DNA of 40,271 nucleotides from Anaerolineae bacterium (GCA_016931315.1 JAFGFB010000093.1:1-40271), one strand, 5' to 3'; shown: positions 16,584-26,015, numbered from the stretch's first letter. A program made the numbers and translations. Notes: a model not told the origin generated them from the letters alone.

Positions 16584-17126
16584 ATGGCCAATCTGTGGCA
16601 TGAACTACCCCCGGGACCCACTGCCAATCTCGATGTCGTTTACGTCGTTGTTGAGGTACCCAAACGCTCGCGGAACAAATTTGAATACGACAAAAATGGT
16701 GGCTTTATTAAGCTGGATCGTGTTCTGTATTCCTCATTACATTATCCAGGGGATTATGGCTTCATTCCACGAACACACTACGATGACGGCGACCCCCTGG
16801 ATATCATCGTCATGACCAATGAACCTACATTCCCGGGGTGTGTTATTGAAGCACGTCCATTGGGCATCTTCCGCATGCTTGATCGAGGGCTAGCCGATGA
16901 CAAGATACTTGCCGTGCCGGCCACCGATCCGCTCTTCGACAGTTATCAAGAGCTTGACGATGTTCCACCCCACTTTCTGGAAGAGGTAGCACATTTCTTC
17001 TCGGTCTACAAAGATCTACAGCATATCGGTGTCAAGGTCCTCAAATGGGAAGGCCGCGAGATGGCGCTGGCGGAAATCGAACGCGCGCTAGATCTGTATG
17101 CCAAATATCTCCGTACCAGTCGCTAG
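16584..17126 (+). CDS. ppa: Inorganic pyrophosphatase, family I
   Basis: Hydrolyses PPi to two phosphates, pulling biosynthetic reactions forward; cytoplasmic, magnesium-dependent, usually hexameric in bacteria. The signature DDGDPLDIIV (67-76) provides metal-binding aspartates. Upstream, RNKFEYDKNGGFIKLDR has the substrate-binding Lys/Glu residues, and YPGDYGFIP (54-62) is another conserved block; the 180-residue length is standard. A clear AGGAG site lies 6 nt before the ATG. It follows the beta-CASP nuclease by 60 nt in the same direction. The match is complete, with no unusual residues. Confidence 0.96.
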   Translation: MANLWHELPPGPTANLDVVYVVVEVPKRSRNKFEYDKNGGFIKLDRVLYSSLHYPGDYGFIPRTHYDDGDPLDIIVMTNEPTFPGCVIEARPLGIFRMLDRGLADDKILAVPATDPLFDSYQELDDVPPHFLEEVAHFFSVYKDLQHIGVKVLKWEGREMALAEIERALDLYAKYLRTSR

Positions 17127-17143
17127 AACATATTCGCCCTCTG

Positions 17144-17190
17144 AACTGCATGCGTGTCCAGGCTCCTGAAGCCTGCCACGTTATGCAGTT
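17144..17190 (+). other. Two-tier hairpin between ppa and the DUF503 gene
   Basis: An outer stem AACTGCAT(G)CGTG / CACG(TT)ATGCAGTT encloses an inner stem CAGGCT-CCTGA-AGCCTG. It has no T run, so it is not a standard terminator. It ends 20 nt before the DUF503 start and may stabilise the upstream mRNA or affect translation. It is not a tRNA. Confidence 0.55.
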
Positions 17191-17210
17191 GGCAATGAGA
17201 AAAACGATTT

Positions 17211-17495
17211 ATGATCATCGGTGCATGTACCATTCAGTTATATCTGCCTGGAGTAAATTCGCTTAAGGAGAAGCGCAGCCTGCTAAAGCCATTGCTGGTC
17301 CAGTTGCGCCGCCGCTTTGATGTAGCTGCGGCAGAGGTTGAGTTGCAGGACCGCTGGCAATCATCTACCATTGCGGTGGTCGCTGTCGCCAATGAAACAG
17401 CGCACATCTACGCCGTGCTTGAGCACGCCGTTCACTGGATTGAAGATGAATTTCGAGACGTCGAGATCGTCAGCTGGAACGTGGAGTTGCGCTGA
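17211..17495 (+). CDS. DUF503 (YlxP-like) protein
   Basis: A 94-residue protein matching the DUF503/YlxP family: the N-terminal MIIGACTIQLYLPG strand, the highly conserved SLKEKR motif, RRRFDVAAAEVELQDRWQ and a closing EIVSWNVEL strand. The family is small, cytoplasmic and usually found beside translation-factor and ribosome-maturation genes; its biochemical role is not established. Here it lies immediately upstream of dnaG rather than near infB/rbfA. The ribosome site is weak, and a two-tier hairpin lies just upstream. Confidence 0.85.
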   Translation: MIIGACTIQLYLPGVNSLKEKRSLLKPLLVQLRRRFDVAAAEVELQDRWQSSTIAVVAVANETAHIYAVLEHAVHWIEDEFRDVEIVSWNVELR

Positions 17496-17507
17496 GATTT
17501 CAGCGTC

Positions 17508-17535
17508 TTGTCATTCAAACCTAGCCGGGTACAAT
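17508..17535 (+). promoter_or_regulatory. Promoter of dnaG-rpoD, probably leaderless
   Basis: TTGTCA (17508-17513), 16-base spacer, TACAAT (17530-17535), then 8 nt to the dnaG ATG. No Shine-Dalgarno sequence precedes the start codon. Confidence 0.7.
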
Positions 17536-17543
17536 AGAGTCCC

Positions 17544-19394
17544 ATGAGCGTAATTGACTTAATCAAAGAACGCCTGGATATCGCAGAGGTCATCGGACGC
17601 ACAGTTCAACTTCAACGAGCTGGACGGAACCTCAGAGGCCTCTGCCCCTTCCACAGCGAAAAAACGCCATCTTTCTACGTCTTCCCAGATAGCCAACGCT
17701 GGCAATGTTTCGGCTGCAACAGGGGCGGTGATATCTTCACCTTCGTCATGGAAACGCAAGGGCTAGACTTTCGTACCGCACTAGAGGAACTGGGGCGACA
17801 GGCAGGGGTTGAAGTGCGCCCACTCACCCCAACGCAAATACAAGCTGGCGCCGAAGCCGAGCGCTTGCTCGCGCTAAGTGAGGCAGCGGCGAGTTACTTC
17901 CACGCGCTACTGACCTCGGCGCCGCAAGCTGCCCGTGCCCGGGAGTACTTGCAACGGCGCGGCTTTAAAGCCGCCACCCTGGAAACCTTTCAGTTAGGAT
18001 ACAGCCTGCGCTCATGGGATGCATTGCGTACACACTTATTGGGGCAAGGTTTCACGGTCGAAGACATGGTCAAAGCCGGGTTACTGGTAGAAAAAGAGGA
18101 AGGCGGCACCTATGACCGCTTCCGTGACCGGTTAATCATTCCCATCCGCGACCGACGTGGTCGTGTCATTGCTTTTGGTGGACGAGTGCTCAATCCCGAA
18201 GATGAACCCAAGTACATGAATTCACCGCAATCGCCAGTCTTCGATAAAAGCCACGTGCTCTTCGGACTGGATCTTGCAAGTCAGGCCATTCGCGAGGCTG
18301 ACGCCGCCATCATTGTCGAAGGCTATATGGATGTGATGATTCCCTATCAAGAAGGGTATCGCAATGTGGTCGCTCCCATGGGAACAGCACTCACAGAAGC
18401 GCACCTGAAGCAGTTACACCGGCTTACACGCCATTTCATTATGGCCCTTGATCCCGATGCTGCCGGCATCCATGCCACATTACGGGGGTTGGAGACGGCA
18501 CGCCAAAGTCTGGAGCGCGAATGGGAACCGGTCTTTGATGCGCGAGGATTGATCGGCTACGAAGGGCGGCTAAACGCGGATATTCGCGTTGTGACCTTGC
18601 CCGATGGCATGGACCCGGATGAACTGCTACTACGTGCGCCCGAACAGTGGAAAAATCTGTTAGCCCAAGCACAACCCGTGGTGCGCTTCTATTTCTCGCA
18701 GCTATTGGAGCAGGAAAACAAGGATGAACCCAAGGGCAAAGCCCGTATCGTGGATGCTATGCTCCCCCTGCTGCGTGATATCTCCAACACGATAGAACGC
18801 GAGGCTTATGCTCAGGAAATTGCGTTGCATTTGGGGTTAGATGCGCGGATGCTCCTCGACCGGCTACACGTGCGCGAGCGGGTTGAAGCTGTACGCCGCG
18901 AACAAGGGTCTGGTGACCGCGAACGCCCACAGGATCAAGAAAGCCATGCCTTACGGATTCTACTGGCTTATCCAGAATTGCTTGAACGGGTTGATATCGA
19001 ACTGGTGAAACTGGAGCTTGAGCCGCTCTGTGACGAAGATTTCGGCGCAGAAGGGCGTATGCTATGGTTGGCGCTGCTGGAACTGATGGCGAACCCCGCT
19101 CTGGAATGGGAGGACTTATTGCCACCCGACCTGGCAGCGCGCGTCAAGGAATGGGCACAAACTCCCCTGCCCGAGAAAACGCCAGAGGAATGGGAACGCA
19201 ACCTTCTGCGCACTGTTTTGTGGATACGCGAAAGGAATTTGCGCCAGCGCAACGAAGAAATGCGCGGACTTTTGCTAGAAGCCAAAGCCATGGGAGATTC
19301 AAAGGGCGCGGAATATGCTGCCACCATGACCCGGCTAGCAGACACATTGATGCGTATCCAGCGCGCACTGTGGCCGAAGCCTCTGAGACGCTAA
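17544..19394 (+). CDS. dnaG: DNA primase
   Basis: Synthesises RNA primers at the replication fork. The N-terminal CHC2 zinc finger (Cys34, His37, Cys55, Cys58 within [13 protein letters not shown] and [10 protein letters not shown]) is followed by the RNAP-like core (about 110-420). The TOPRIM domain has Glu259 in IIVEGYMDV and the metal-binding pair Asp303/Asp305 in MALDPDAAG. The C-terminal ~170 residues form the helical helicase-interaction region. At 616 residues it is a standard length. It is followed after 14 nt by rpoD, the classical primase-sigma order. Its own promoter overlaps the end of the DUF503 intergenic space and suggests a leaderless message. Confidence 0.97.
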   Translation: MSVIDLIKERLDIAEVIGRTVQLQRAGRNLRGLCPFHSEKTPSFYVFPDSQRWQCFGCNRGGDIFTFVMETQGLDFRTALEELGRQAGVEVRPLTPTQIQAGAEAERLLALSEAAASYFHALLTSAPQAARAREYLQRRGFKAATLETFQLGYSLRSWDALRTHLLGQGFTVEDMVKAGLLVEKEEGGTYDRFRDRLIIPIRDRRGRVIAFGGRVLNPEDEPKYMNSPQSPVFDKSHVLFGLDLASQAIREADAAIIVEGYMDVMIPYQEGYRNVVAPMGTALTEAHLKQLHRLTRHFIMALDPDAAGIHATLRGLETARQSLEREWEPVFDARGLIGYEGRLNADIRVVTLPDGMDPDELLLRAPEQWKNLLAQAQPVVRFYFSQLLEQENKDEPKGKARIVDAMLPLLRDISNTIEREAYAQEIALHLGLDARMLLDRLHVRERVEAVRREQGSGDRERPQDQESHALRILLAYPELLERVDIELVKLELEPLCDEDFGAEGRMLWLALLELMANPALEWEDLLPPDLAARVKEWAQTPLPEKTPEEWERNLLRTVLWIRERNLRQRNEEMRGLLLEAKAMGDSKGAEYAATMTRLADTLMRIQRALWPKPLRR

Positions 19395-19408
19395 CGAGGA
19401 GAAACTTT

Positions 19409-20950
19409 ATGGAAGCATCTGGTCGCAACAAGGCCGCGGTCCCCAAGAAAAACGCACACGCGGAGGAAGAGGAGTGGGATTCCGAACTTCTGGAGGAAGA
19501 AGAGGAAGAAGATAGCAGCTGGGAAAAAGAACCTTCTGCGGATGATTTGGAACAAATCGAAGAGGAATATGCCGATACCAGCGCAGACCTGGTAGACGAT
19601 CCGGTACGCATGTACTTGCGAGAAATTGGACGGGTAGATCTTCTAGAACCCCATCAGGAAATCTGGCTTTGCATTGTCCGTCAATGTGCTACAAACCTGG
19701 CCGAACTACGCATGCTTATCAGCAATGATGCCACTGAGGAAACGCCAGACAAAACCTTGATCCAGCACTACGAACAAGCGCGCAATGCCTGGAAAGCCGC
19801 CGTGCGCGCCGCAGAAGGAGAGGGACTCACTCTCCCTACAGTGGCACAGCTCTTCGGGGAAATCATTCAACAACAAACGCTGCTGCTCTCCAATAAACCC
19901 TCGGCACTCTATCAATCCATGGGGCCCAACCACTGGAGCGACGACCCTGACTGGCGTCCCGTGGTCATCAAACTCATTGAGATGGTGAAATTTGCCTACA
20001 TGCTGCCGCCAGAGACCCTTAAGGTGCTTCACGGCAGTTTTGTGAACAGCGAGCGCTGGCCCAGCGTGCGGCAGGTACGGCAAGCCATCCCTGATCCAGA
20101 TTCGATCTATGATTGGTGGAACCAGATTGATATACTGGCAGCCGATGCCCAGCAAATGTTGGTTCGCGCGAACCTGCGTCTGGTGGTCAATATCGCTAAA
20201 CGCTATGTGGGGCGCGGCGTGTCATTCTTAGATCTTATTCAAGAAGGCAATATTGGGTTATTGCGAGCGGTCGAGAAATTCGACTTCACGCGCGGCTATA
20301 AATTCTCCACCTACGCCACCTGGTGGATTCGACAGGCAATTAGCCGTGCCATCGCCGACCAGGCGCGCACCATCCGCATCCCTGTGCACATGGTTGAGAC
20401 GATTAACCGTTTAATGCGAATTCAGCGCCGGCTGATGCAGAGTCTAGGCCGCGAACCTACTCTCGACGAATTAGCGCTCGAGATGGATGTATTACCTCTC
20501 GAAGATATCAATGCCATTGTGCAAACCCGCGCCAAAGGACTCCCCTTGCCGCCGCATCTGGACCGCAAACTGCGGCGTGCCATCACCAAAGTGCGTCGCA
20601 TCATCAGCATTTCTCAAGAACCCATGTCTTTGGAAAGCCCGGTCGGCAACGAAGAAGACAGCGAACTCTCCGATTTCATCGAAGACGAGAACCTGCCCGG
20701 TCCCATGGACGCCACCTCGATGCAAATGCTGCGTGAACAGCTGCAAAACATCCTCGGGGAGTTAGGAGAGCGCGAGCGTGAGGTCCTGGAAATGCGCTTT
20801 GGCCTCAAGGATGGGGAGCCTCACACCCTGGAGGAAGTCGGACAGGCATTCAACGTCACCCGTGAGCGCATTCGACAAATTGAATCCAAAGCGTTGCGCA
20901 AACTGCGCCATCCAGGCCGTAGCCGTAAATTGCGCGATTTTTTGACGTAA
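19409..20950 (+). CDS. rpoD: Primary sigma factor (RpoD/SigA type)
   Basis: Housekeeping sigma-70 factor directing RNA polymerase to promoters. The N-terminus (about 19-56) is a very acidic stretch in place of a classical region 1.1. Region 1.2 is [18 protein letters not shown] (64-81), and a variable insert spans about 100-245. Region 2 runs from [17 protein letters not shown] to the -10-reading [14 protein letters not shown] (254-315). Region 3 contains about 25 extra residues (about 370-395), and region 4 carries the -35-reading helix [21 protein letters not shown] start at the ATG with GAGGAG 7 nt upstream; the open frame extends 345 nt further into dnaG without a ribosome site. The -35/-10 boxes in this window match what such a factor recognises. 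Confidence 0.95.
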   Translation: MEASGRNKAAVPKKNAHAEEEEWDSELLEEEEEEDSSWEKEPSADDLEQIEEEYADTSADLVDDPVRMYLREIGRVDLLEPHQEIWLCIVRQCATNLAELRMLISNDATEETPDKTLIQHYEQARNAWKAAVRAAEGEGLTLPTVAQLFGEIIQQQTLLLSNKPSALYQSMGPNHWSDDPDWRPVVIKLIEMVKFAYMLPPETLKVLHGSFVNSERWPSVRQVRQAIPDPDSIYDWWNQIDILAADAQQMLVRANLRLVVNIAKRYVGRGVSFLDLIQEGNIGLLRAVEKFDFTRGYKFSTYATWWIRQAISRAIADQARTIRIPVHMVETINRLMRIQRRLMQSLGREPTLDELALEMDVLPLEDINAIVQTRAKGLPLPPHLDRKLRRAITKVRRIISISQEPMSLESPVGNEEDSELSDFIEDENLPGPMDATSMQMLREQLQNILGELGEREREVLEMRFGLKDGEPHTLEEVGQAFNVTRERIRQIESKALRKLRHPGRSRKLRDFLT

Positions 20951-21042
20951 AAACAAGCCTTTTCAGGGCATAGAACATGGTGAAAGCGCAGCTACCTGAC
21001 CGGCACTTAGAGCGCGCTTCCAAACCATCTTTAAGGAAATAC

Positions 21043-21447
21043 ATGTTCAAACAAATCGAAATTCAGACCCGTACCAAGGTTGACCTTCTCGACATTACTG
21101 CAGATATTCAGCGGGCTATCACCGAAATGCCCATTCAGGAGGGCGTTTGCTTTCTCTTCTGCCCGCATACCACCGCAGGAATCGTCCTTAACGAGAACTG
21201 GGATCCCACCGTTGAACACGATCTAGCCATGGTTTTAGAGCACATGGTCCCTGCAGGATTACCCTACACCCACAGCGAGGGCAATTCGCCAGCACATGTG
21301 AAATCCGTCTTACTGGGCAGCGATCATTTCATCATTGTCACCCAACACCAGTTGCAGTTAGGGCAATGGCAGGGCGTCTTCTTCGCAGAGTTTGACGGTC
21401 CTCGTCGTCGTCATATCTGGATTCGCGTTATACGTGCGGGTGAATAG
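21043..21447 (+). CDS. YjbQ/UPF0047 family protein
   Basis: About 134 residues with the family's conserved core CPHTTAGIVLNENWDPTVEHDL, near residues 42-63, and a terminal GPRRRHIWIRVI strand. UPF0047 proteins are small trimeric beta-rich enzymes; the E. coli member YjbQ has weak thiamine-phosphate synthase activity, but the real role is unsettled. I place the start at the ATG with AAGGA 5 nt upstream; an in-frame ATG 66 nt earlier lacks a ribosome site and adds a non-conserved tail. It follows rpoD by about 90 nt. Confidence 0.88.
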   Translation: MFKQIEIQTRTKVDLLDITADIQRAITEMPIQEGVCFLFCPHTTAGIVLNENWDPTVEHDLAMVLEHMVPAGLPYTHSEGNSPAHVKSVLLGSDHFIIVTQHQLQLGQWQGVFFAEFDGPRRRHIWIRVIRAGE

Positions 21448-21476
21448 ACGATAGCCCCCCCCTATAGACACGGGGC

Positions 21477-21519
21477 ACACGGAGAACTCAAACCAAGACT
21501 TCTCTGCGCTCTTCCGTGT
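21477..21519 (+). terminator. Possible weak terminator after yjbQ
   Basis: ACACGGA (21477-21483) can pair with TCCGTGT (21513-21519) and is followed by CTTTTG. The loop of about 29 nt is long, so this is tentative. Confidence 0.25.
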
Positions 21520-21553
21520 CTTTTGTGGTAATTCCTGTTTTGAATGAGACCCA

Positions 21554-23533
21554 ATGATAGACAATCAAAAGTTAACCAGCAATACACAAAAACCGGCTTA
21601 CAACTCCCAGTCGCCAATACTATGGGAAAATATCGAAGCACTACTACACCAAATCCAAAAACCAGGACGTTACGTCGGCGGGGAATTCAACGCTATTCAT
21701 AAACCATGGGAGACCGTCACAACACGCGTCTGCCTGGCATTTCCCGACCTGTATGACTTGGGAATGTCCAACTTTGCGCTGCAAATCCTTTACGATATCC
21801 TCAACCGCGATGAGAATACCCTCGCCGAACGCACTTATCTCCCTGCCCCAGATATGATTGCGGCGATGCGCCAGCAAAACATGCCGCTCTATGCCCTCGA
21901 AAGTTACCGCCCGGTTGCGGCTTTTGATATCCTCGCCATAAGCACAGCCTACGAGCAGCTCTTCACCAATACCCTGGAAACCCTTGATCTCGCAGGTCTA
22001 CCCATACGCGCCGCCGACCGGGACGAACGCCACCCCCTGGTTGTCGGCGGAGGACACGGCGCCTTCAACCCCGAGCCGATATGTGAGTTCTTTGATTTTT
22101 TCATCATCGGCGAGGCCGAAGAGGTCATCATAGAGCTGGTCAAGCGTTTTCCCCAAATACGCGGACTACCGCGTGAAACGCAGCTTAAGGCATTGCTCGA
22201 TATCAAGGGGCTTTATATTCCACGCTTTTACCGTGTGGACATCACAACAGAGAAAACCCTCGCCGGCATCACAGCGCTGATTCCAGAAGCACCTCTGCCA
22301 ATCCAACGGCGCATTGTTGGCACATTGCCCCCCACTCCGGTGCGCCAAATCGTACCAAACATCGAGACCACACACGACCGAGGCGTCATCGAAATTCAGC
22401 GTGGCTGTACACACGGGTGCCGCTTCTGCCAGGCGGGAATCATCACGCGTCCCGTACGTGAGCGCCCGGCTAAGGAAATCATTGAGAACGTCTTCGCCAT
22501 CGCGGCAGCTACAGGCTACAACGAGATTGGCTTTCTTTCGCTCTCCTCCGCCGATCACACTGAAATCGAAACGTTATTACAAACGCTCCAACAACAATGT
22601 GCGGGATTGCATCTCGGCTTTTCACTACCCAGCCTGCGCATAGATGCTTTTTCCGTTGCTCTGGCGGAAGGACTCACGGGCAGCCGCAAATCCGGCTTTA
22701 CCTTCGCGCCCGAAGCCGCCACCGAAGTCTTGCGTCGCCGCATCAACAAGGAGATCCACACAGAAGACCTGCTTACCATCGCCGAGGAAGTTTTTCAACG
22801 CGGCTGGCGCACCCTTAAACTCTACTTCATGATTGGTCTACCTGGAGAAACAGATGAGGATGTCCTCGCCATCGCCGACCTGGCACATGAGCTACGACGC
22901 ATCGGGGCACGCCTGGGCGGACGAAAAACCGAAATCCACGTAAGTATCAGCACCTTCGTCCCCAAACCACAAACAGCATTCCAGTGGGAAGCTCTTGCCG
23001 ATGCGGATACCATTGCGCGCCGGCAAGCACTGCTCTTCCGGAATCTCCGCGGGCGAGGCTTCAAAGTTTCGTGGAACAAATACCCCGGCACTGCCATTGA
23101 AGCGCTGCTCACACGGGGCGACCGGCGACTCAACCTCATCATCGAACGCGCCTGGCAGCTCGGCGCCCGCTTCGATGCCTGGGATGAGTGGTGGAATCTC
23201 GATGCCTGGGAACAGGCACTCGCAGAGCTGGCTCCGGGGTTGTTTGGCTCGGTCGAGGCATTGCAGAAGTATTACATGTACCGCGAGAGAAGCGAGGATG
23301 AAACTTTCCCATGGGATCATCTTCTTAGTGGTGTAGAACGGCGCTTCCTGCTACAAGATATGCACCGCAGCCGTGCAGGTGAGTTCCTGAGTGATTGTCG
23401 CGAGATGTGCCATGCCTGCGGCATTTTGCAGTACTACGCGAATTTACGCAGCCCAGAATGGCGCTGTCCGCAACCAGGACGAAGCAGCAAGGCGATACAG
23501 CCGCAAGTAACAGGGAGTGAGAACCTTCCATGA
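21554..23533 (+). CDS. Radical SAM protein, TIGR03960-like
   Basis: Iron-sulphur enzyme of the radical SAM superfamily. The N-terminal half resembles a B12-binding-like Rossmann domain (FPDLYDLGMSNFALQILY near 64, VVGGGHGAFNPEP near 163). The radical SAM core has Cys285, Cys289 and Cys292 in QRGCTHGCRFCQAG, then GFTFAPEAATEVLRR and FMIGLPGETDEDV. A second Cys group near the C-terminus, CREMCHACG, may bind another cluster or metal. Members of this family are nearly always next to, or fused with, a DUF2344 protein, as here. The modified substrate is not known to me. The gene end overlaps the next start by 4 nt, implying translational coupling. No ribosome site is visible. Confidence 0.9.
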   Translation: MIDNQKLTSNTQKPAYNSQSPILWENIEALLHQIQKPGRYVGGEFNAIHKPWETVTTRVCLAFPDLYDLGMSNFALQILYDILNRDENTLAERTYLPAPDMIAAMRQQNMPLYALESYRPVAAFDILAISTAYEQLFTNTLETLDLAGLPIRAADRDERHPLVVGGGHGAFNPEPICEFFDFFIIGEAEEVIIELVKRFPQIRGLPRETQLKALLDIKGLYIPRFYRVDITTEKTLAGITALIPEAPLPIQRRIVGTLPPTPVRQIVPNIETTHDRGVIEIQRGCTHGCRFCQAGIITRPVRERPAKEIIENVFAIAAATGYNEIGFLSLSSADHTEIETLLQTLQQQCAGLHLGFSLPSLRIDAFSVALAEGLTGSRKSGFTFAPEAATEVLRRRINKEIHTEDLLTIAEEVFQRGWRTLKLYFMIGLPGETDEDVLAIADLAHELRRIGARLGGRKTEIHVSISTFVPKPQTAFQWEALADADTIARRQALLFRNLRGRGFKVSWNKYPGTAIEALLTRGDRRLNLIIERAWQLGARFDAWDEWWNLDAWEQALAELAPGLFGSVEALQKYYMYRERSEDETFPWDHLLSGVERRFLLQDMHRSRAGEFLSDCREMCHACGILQYYANLRSPEWRCPQPGRSSKAIQPQVTGSENLP

Positions 23534-24216
23534 ACGAACAAGACGTTATGAGCCTCCGCGTAAGATTGACGTTCGCGACCTCAGGCCCACTCGCTTACGT
23601 CTCCGTGCTGGATCTGGGGCGACTATGGGAGCGTGCATTACGCCGCGCCGCAATGCCGCTGCGTTATAGCCAGGGTTTCAACCCGCGACCCAAAATGCAG
23701 TTTGCTGCACCTCTACCCACTGGCTGCGGCAGCGAGGTTGAATGGCTCGATATCTGGCTTACAGAGCCACGTGAACCAGCAGTGATGAAGGCAGCCCTGG
23801 CAGACCAATGTCCACCCGACCTGCGCGTGACAGAAATCACGTGGGTTCCCGAGGACGCGCCTCCGCTCTCAGAGCAAATGGAAGCTGTAACCTACCGCGT
23901 GCTGCTGCGAGATGTGGACGTAGCGGAGCTACAAGCCGCATGCGCCAGGCTACTTGAAGCAGAAAGCATACTACGCGCCAAACGTGGACGACGGCGGGAT
24001 CAACACTACGATCTGCGGCACCTCATCGAGATGCTCACTGTAACACCAGCGCCAGAACCCTGGACAGTAGCGGTGGAGATGCGCTTGAAGGCTCAGGCAG
24101 GCGCTACCGGTCGTCCCGATGAGGTACTCAATGCCCTGGGACTGGCAGACGCACCCCGACGCTGCACCCGCACGGGACTACTGCTCAAAACCGTCACAGA
24201 GAAAGCCAACCTGTGA
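23530..24216 (+). CDS. DUF2344 (TIGR03936-like) partner of the radical SAM protein
   Basis: A 228-residue soluble protein. The characteristic N-terminal block is LRVRLTFATSGPLAYVSVLDLGRLWERALRRA, followed by LRYSQGFNPRPKMQFAAPLPTG, typical of the DUF2344 family. Its ATG overlaps the radical SAM stop in an ATGA arrangement, matching the widespread pairing or fusion of the two families, so they probably form one functional unit. A role in RNA or protein modification is suggested by the pairing only; no activity can be read from sequence. The stop overlaps the start of the transporter gene. Confidence 0.88.
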   Translation: MNEQDVMSLRVRLTFATSGPLAYVSVLDLGRLWERALRRAAMPLRYSQGFNPRPKMQFAAPLPTGCGSEVEWLDIWLTEPREPAVMKAALADQCPPDLRVTEITWVPEDAPPLSEQMEAVTYRVLLRDVDVAELQAACARLLEAESILRAKRGRRRDQHYDLRHLIEMLTVTPAPEPWTVAVEMRLKAQAGATGRPDEVLNALGLADAPRRCTRTGLLLKTVTEKANL

Positions 24217-25148
24217 ATACGCTACTGATACAGTTCGGCGGTGAAATCGCAGCGCTCAGCGCCGCCGCATTTTGGGCTGTTGCAGCGATTTTCTACGGGC
24301 GCGCCCGTGAACGTATCCCCGCACGCGAGCTCAATCTTATCAAAGGCATCCTCGCAATTACCCTGCTTGCCGCAACCTTAGTCATTACCGGCGAAGCCGC
24401 CGGCAACTGGAATACCCGCGCCGTGATACTACTCGGCATAAGTGGCGTGGTGGGCATCGGTTTGGGAGACACGGCCTACTTCGAGGCGCTGAAAACCTTG
24501 GGAGTGCGACGCACACTTCTCATCGGCATCCTCGCGCCGCCTCTCACCGCAGTGATTGCCTGGATTTTCCTGGGCGAAACGCTGCCCTGGGGTGCGTGGC
24601 TAGGCATCGCGCTGACCGTGCTGGGTGTCGCCTGGGTAATCAGCGAACACGAAGGTAACGACAGGTCGACTGGGGACAACGATAGGAAAGTCATAGCCAA
24701 AGCAACGCTGTTAGCAGGCATTGGTTTTGGTATCGCCGCAGCACTGGCACAGTCTGTGGGCGCCATTCTCTCACGTATCGCCCTTACGCAAACTTCTATT
24801 GGCGCACTGATGAGCGCAATCCTGCGCCTGGCAGCCGGCGTGTTCACTATGCTCGTATGGCTGGCGCTAGACCGTCATCCACTGGGAGGGTGGCGTAGCT
24901 CCAAAGGCAATGGCAAACTATGGGGCACCGTTGTGCTCGCCATCTTCATGGGCACCTATCTCGGGGTATGGCTCCAGCAGGTCGCCATTCAATATGCGCA
25001 AGTAGGAACAGCCCAAACACTCCTTTCCACCAGCCAACTCTTCATTCTGCCACTGGCAGCGTTACGCGGCGAGCGCATCAGCTCACGAGCCATTATCGGC
25101 GCGCTTGTTGCCCTGGGCGGCGTTGCGTTACTATTTCAATTCAAGTAA
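24213..25148 (+). CDS. EamA/DMT-superfamily transporter
   Basis: Inner-membrane permease of about 311 residues with ten predicted helices in two repeats of five. The first EamA repeat spans about 10-145 (AALSAAAFWAVAAIFYGRA, LLIGILAPPLTAVIAWIFLGE), the second about 165-310 (TLLSTSQLFILPLAALRGE, IIGALVALGGVALLFQ). The GGWRSSKGNGK loop and the internal polar loop EHEGNDRSTGDNDRK separate helices. The GTG start overlaps the preceding stop by 4 nt (GTGA), so it is translationally coupled to the radical SAM/DUF2344 pair. Metabolite export is typical of the family; the substrate is unknown. Confidence 0.9.
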   Translation: MNTLLIQFGGEIAALSAAAFWAVAAIFYGRARERIPARELNLIKGILAITLLAATLVITGEAAGNWNTRAVILLGISGVVGIGLGDTAYFEALKTLGVRRTLLIGILAPPLTAVIAWIFLGETLPWGAWLGIALTVLGVAWVISEHEGNDRSTGDNDRKVIAKATLLAGIGFGIAAALAQSVGAILSRIALTQTSIGALMSAILRLAAGVFTMLVWLALDRHPLGGWRSSKGNGKLWGTVVLAIFMGTYLGVWLQQVAIQYAQVGTAQTLLSTSQLFILPLAALRGERISSRAIIGALVALGGVALLFQFK

Positions 25149-25165
25149 GAGGGTCAATTCTCCGA

Positions 25166-25194
25166 TTGTCTGTTTTCAAGGGTTGTGCTACACT
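25166..25194 (+). promoter_or_regulatory. Promoter upstream of npdG
   Basis: TTGTCT (25166-25171), 17-base spacer, TACACT (25189-25194), giving a leader of about 40 nt that contains AAAGGAGG. It separates the F420 genes from the transporter trio. Confidence 0.55.
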
Positions 25195-25240
25195 TCTGTT
25201 CAGGATCATAGTTCCATCTTGAAAGGAGGCTCGTACAAGT

Positions 25241-25909
25241 ATGCCCAACCCACGCTATACTCTTGCCATCCTTGGCGGTACTGGCAACGAAGGTCCCGGA
25301 CTTGCACTCCGCTGGGCGCAAATCGGACACAAAGTCATCATCGGTTCACGACAGGCGGAAAAAGGCGAACGTGTTGCCGCTGAAATCAATGCGCAACTGG
25401 GTGCTGAATGGGTCACCGGCATGGCAAACGAGGACGCTGCCCGTGCCTGCGAAATCGCGGTATTGACAGTGCCCTATGCGGCACAAAACCCCTTGCTCGA
25501 GAGCCTGAAAGACCTGCTCCAGGGCAAGGTTCTGATCAATGTCACCGTAGCCATGCAACCGCCCAAAGTTGCTCGCGCTTACATCCCACCGGAAGGTTCT
25601 GCATGCGAACAAGCACAAGCACTGCTAGGACCTGACGTGAAAGTTGTAGCAGCCTTCCAAAACGTTGGGGCGCACAATCTAGAAGACCCCGCACACCCCC
25701 TGGATTGCGATGTATTAGTCTGCGGTGATAACAAAGAAGCCAAAGGTATCGCTATTGGATTGGCGGAGGATCTTGGCACCCGTGGCGTTGATGCAGGTCC
25801 CCTGGTCAATGCCAAAGTCATTGAGGGTCTGACTTCGATACTCATCGGAATCAATATCCGTTACAAGATTCCCGGCGCTGGCATTCGCATCACAGGCTTG
25901 CCCACGTAA
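25241..25909 (+). CDS. npdG: NADPH:coenzyme F420 oxidoreductase
   Basis: Hydride transfer between NADPH and coenzyme F420, setting the F420H2 supply. The Rossmann motif AILGGTGNEGPGLALRWA (8-25) and the NADP-phosphate-binding IGSRQAEKGE follow the NpdG/Fno pattern. Other conserved blocks are LTVPYAAQ, INVTVAMQPPK, VVAAFQNVGAHNL and the C-terminal YKIPGAGIRITGLP. The 222-residue length is normal. A GGAGG site is present about 11 nt before the ATG, slightly long. It is next to cofE and an F420-type oxidoreductase, which supports the assignment over a generic NAD-binding protein. Confidence 0.9.
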   Translation: MPNPRYTLAILGGTGNEGPGLALRWAQIGHKVIIGSRQAEKGERVAAEINAQLGAEWVTGMANEDAARACEIAVLTVPYAAQNPLLESLKDLLQGKVLINVTVAMQPPKVARAYIPPEGSACEQAQALLGPDVKVVAAFQNVGAHNLEDPAHPLDCDVLVCGDNKEAKGIAIGLAEDLGTRGVDAGPLVNAKVIEGLTSILIGINIRYKIPGAGIRITGLPT

Positions 25910-26015
25910 AAATGCTTCACAAAGATACAAAAAAACCCAGGAATTCCCAATTATCCGCAAGACGAGACAAAAACCGTGATTCGCAATAACAGCGAATTCT
26001 GGTTGGTAACAGAAC

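Noticed and set aside
17144-17190. tRNA gene
   Set aside because: The two-tier hairpin lacks cloverleaf arms, a TTC loop and a CCA or acceptor end.
19064-19408. N-terminal extension of the sigma factor into dnaG
   Set aside because: It overlaps the primase C-terminus in another frame, lacks a start signal, and a strong ribosome site precedes the ATG at 19409.
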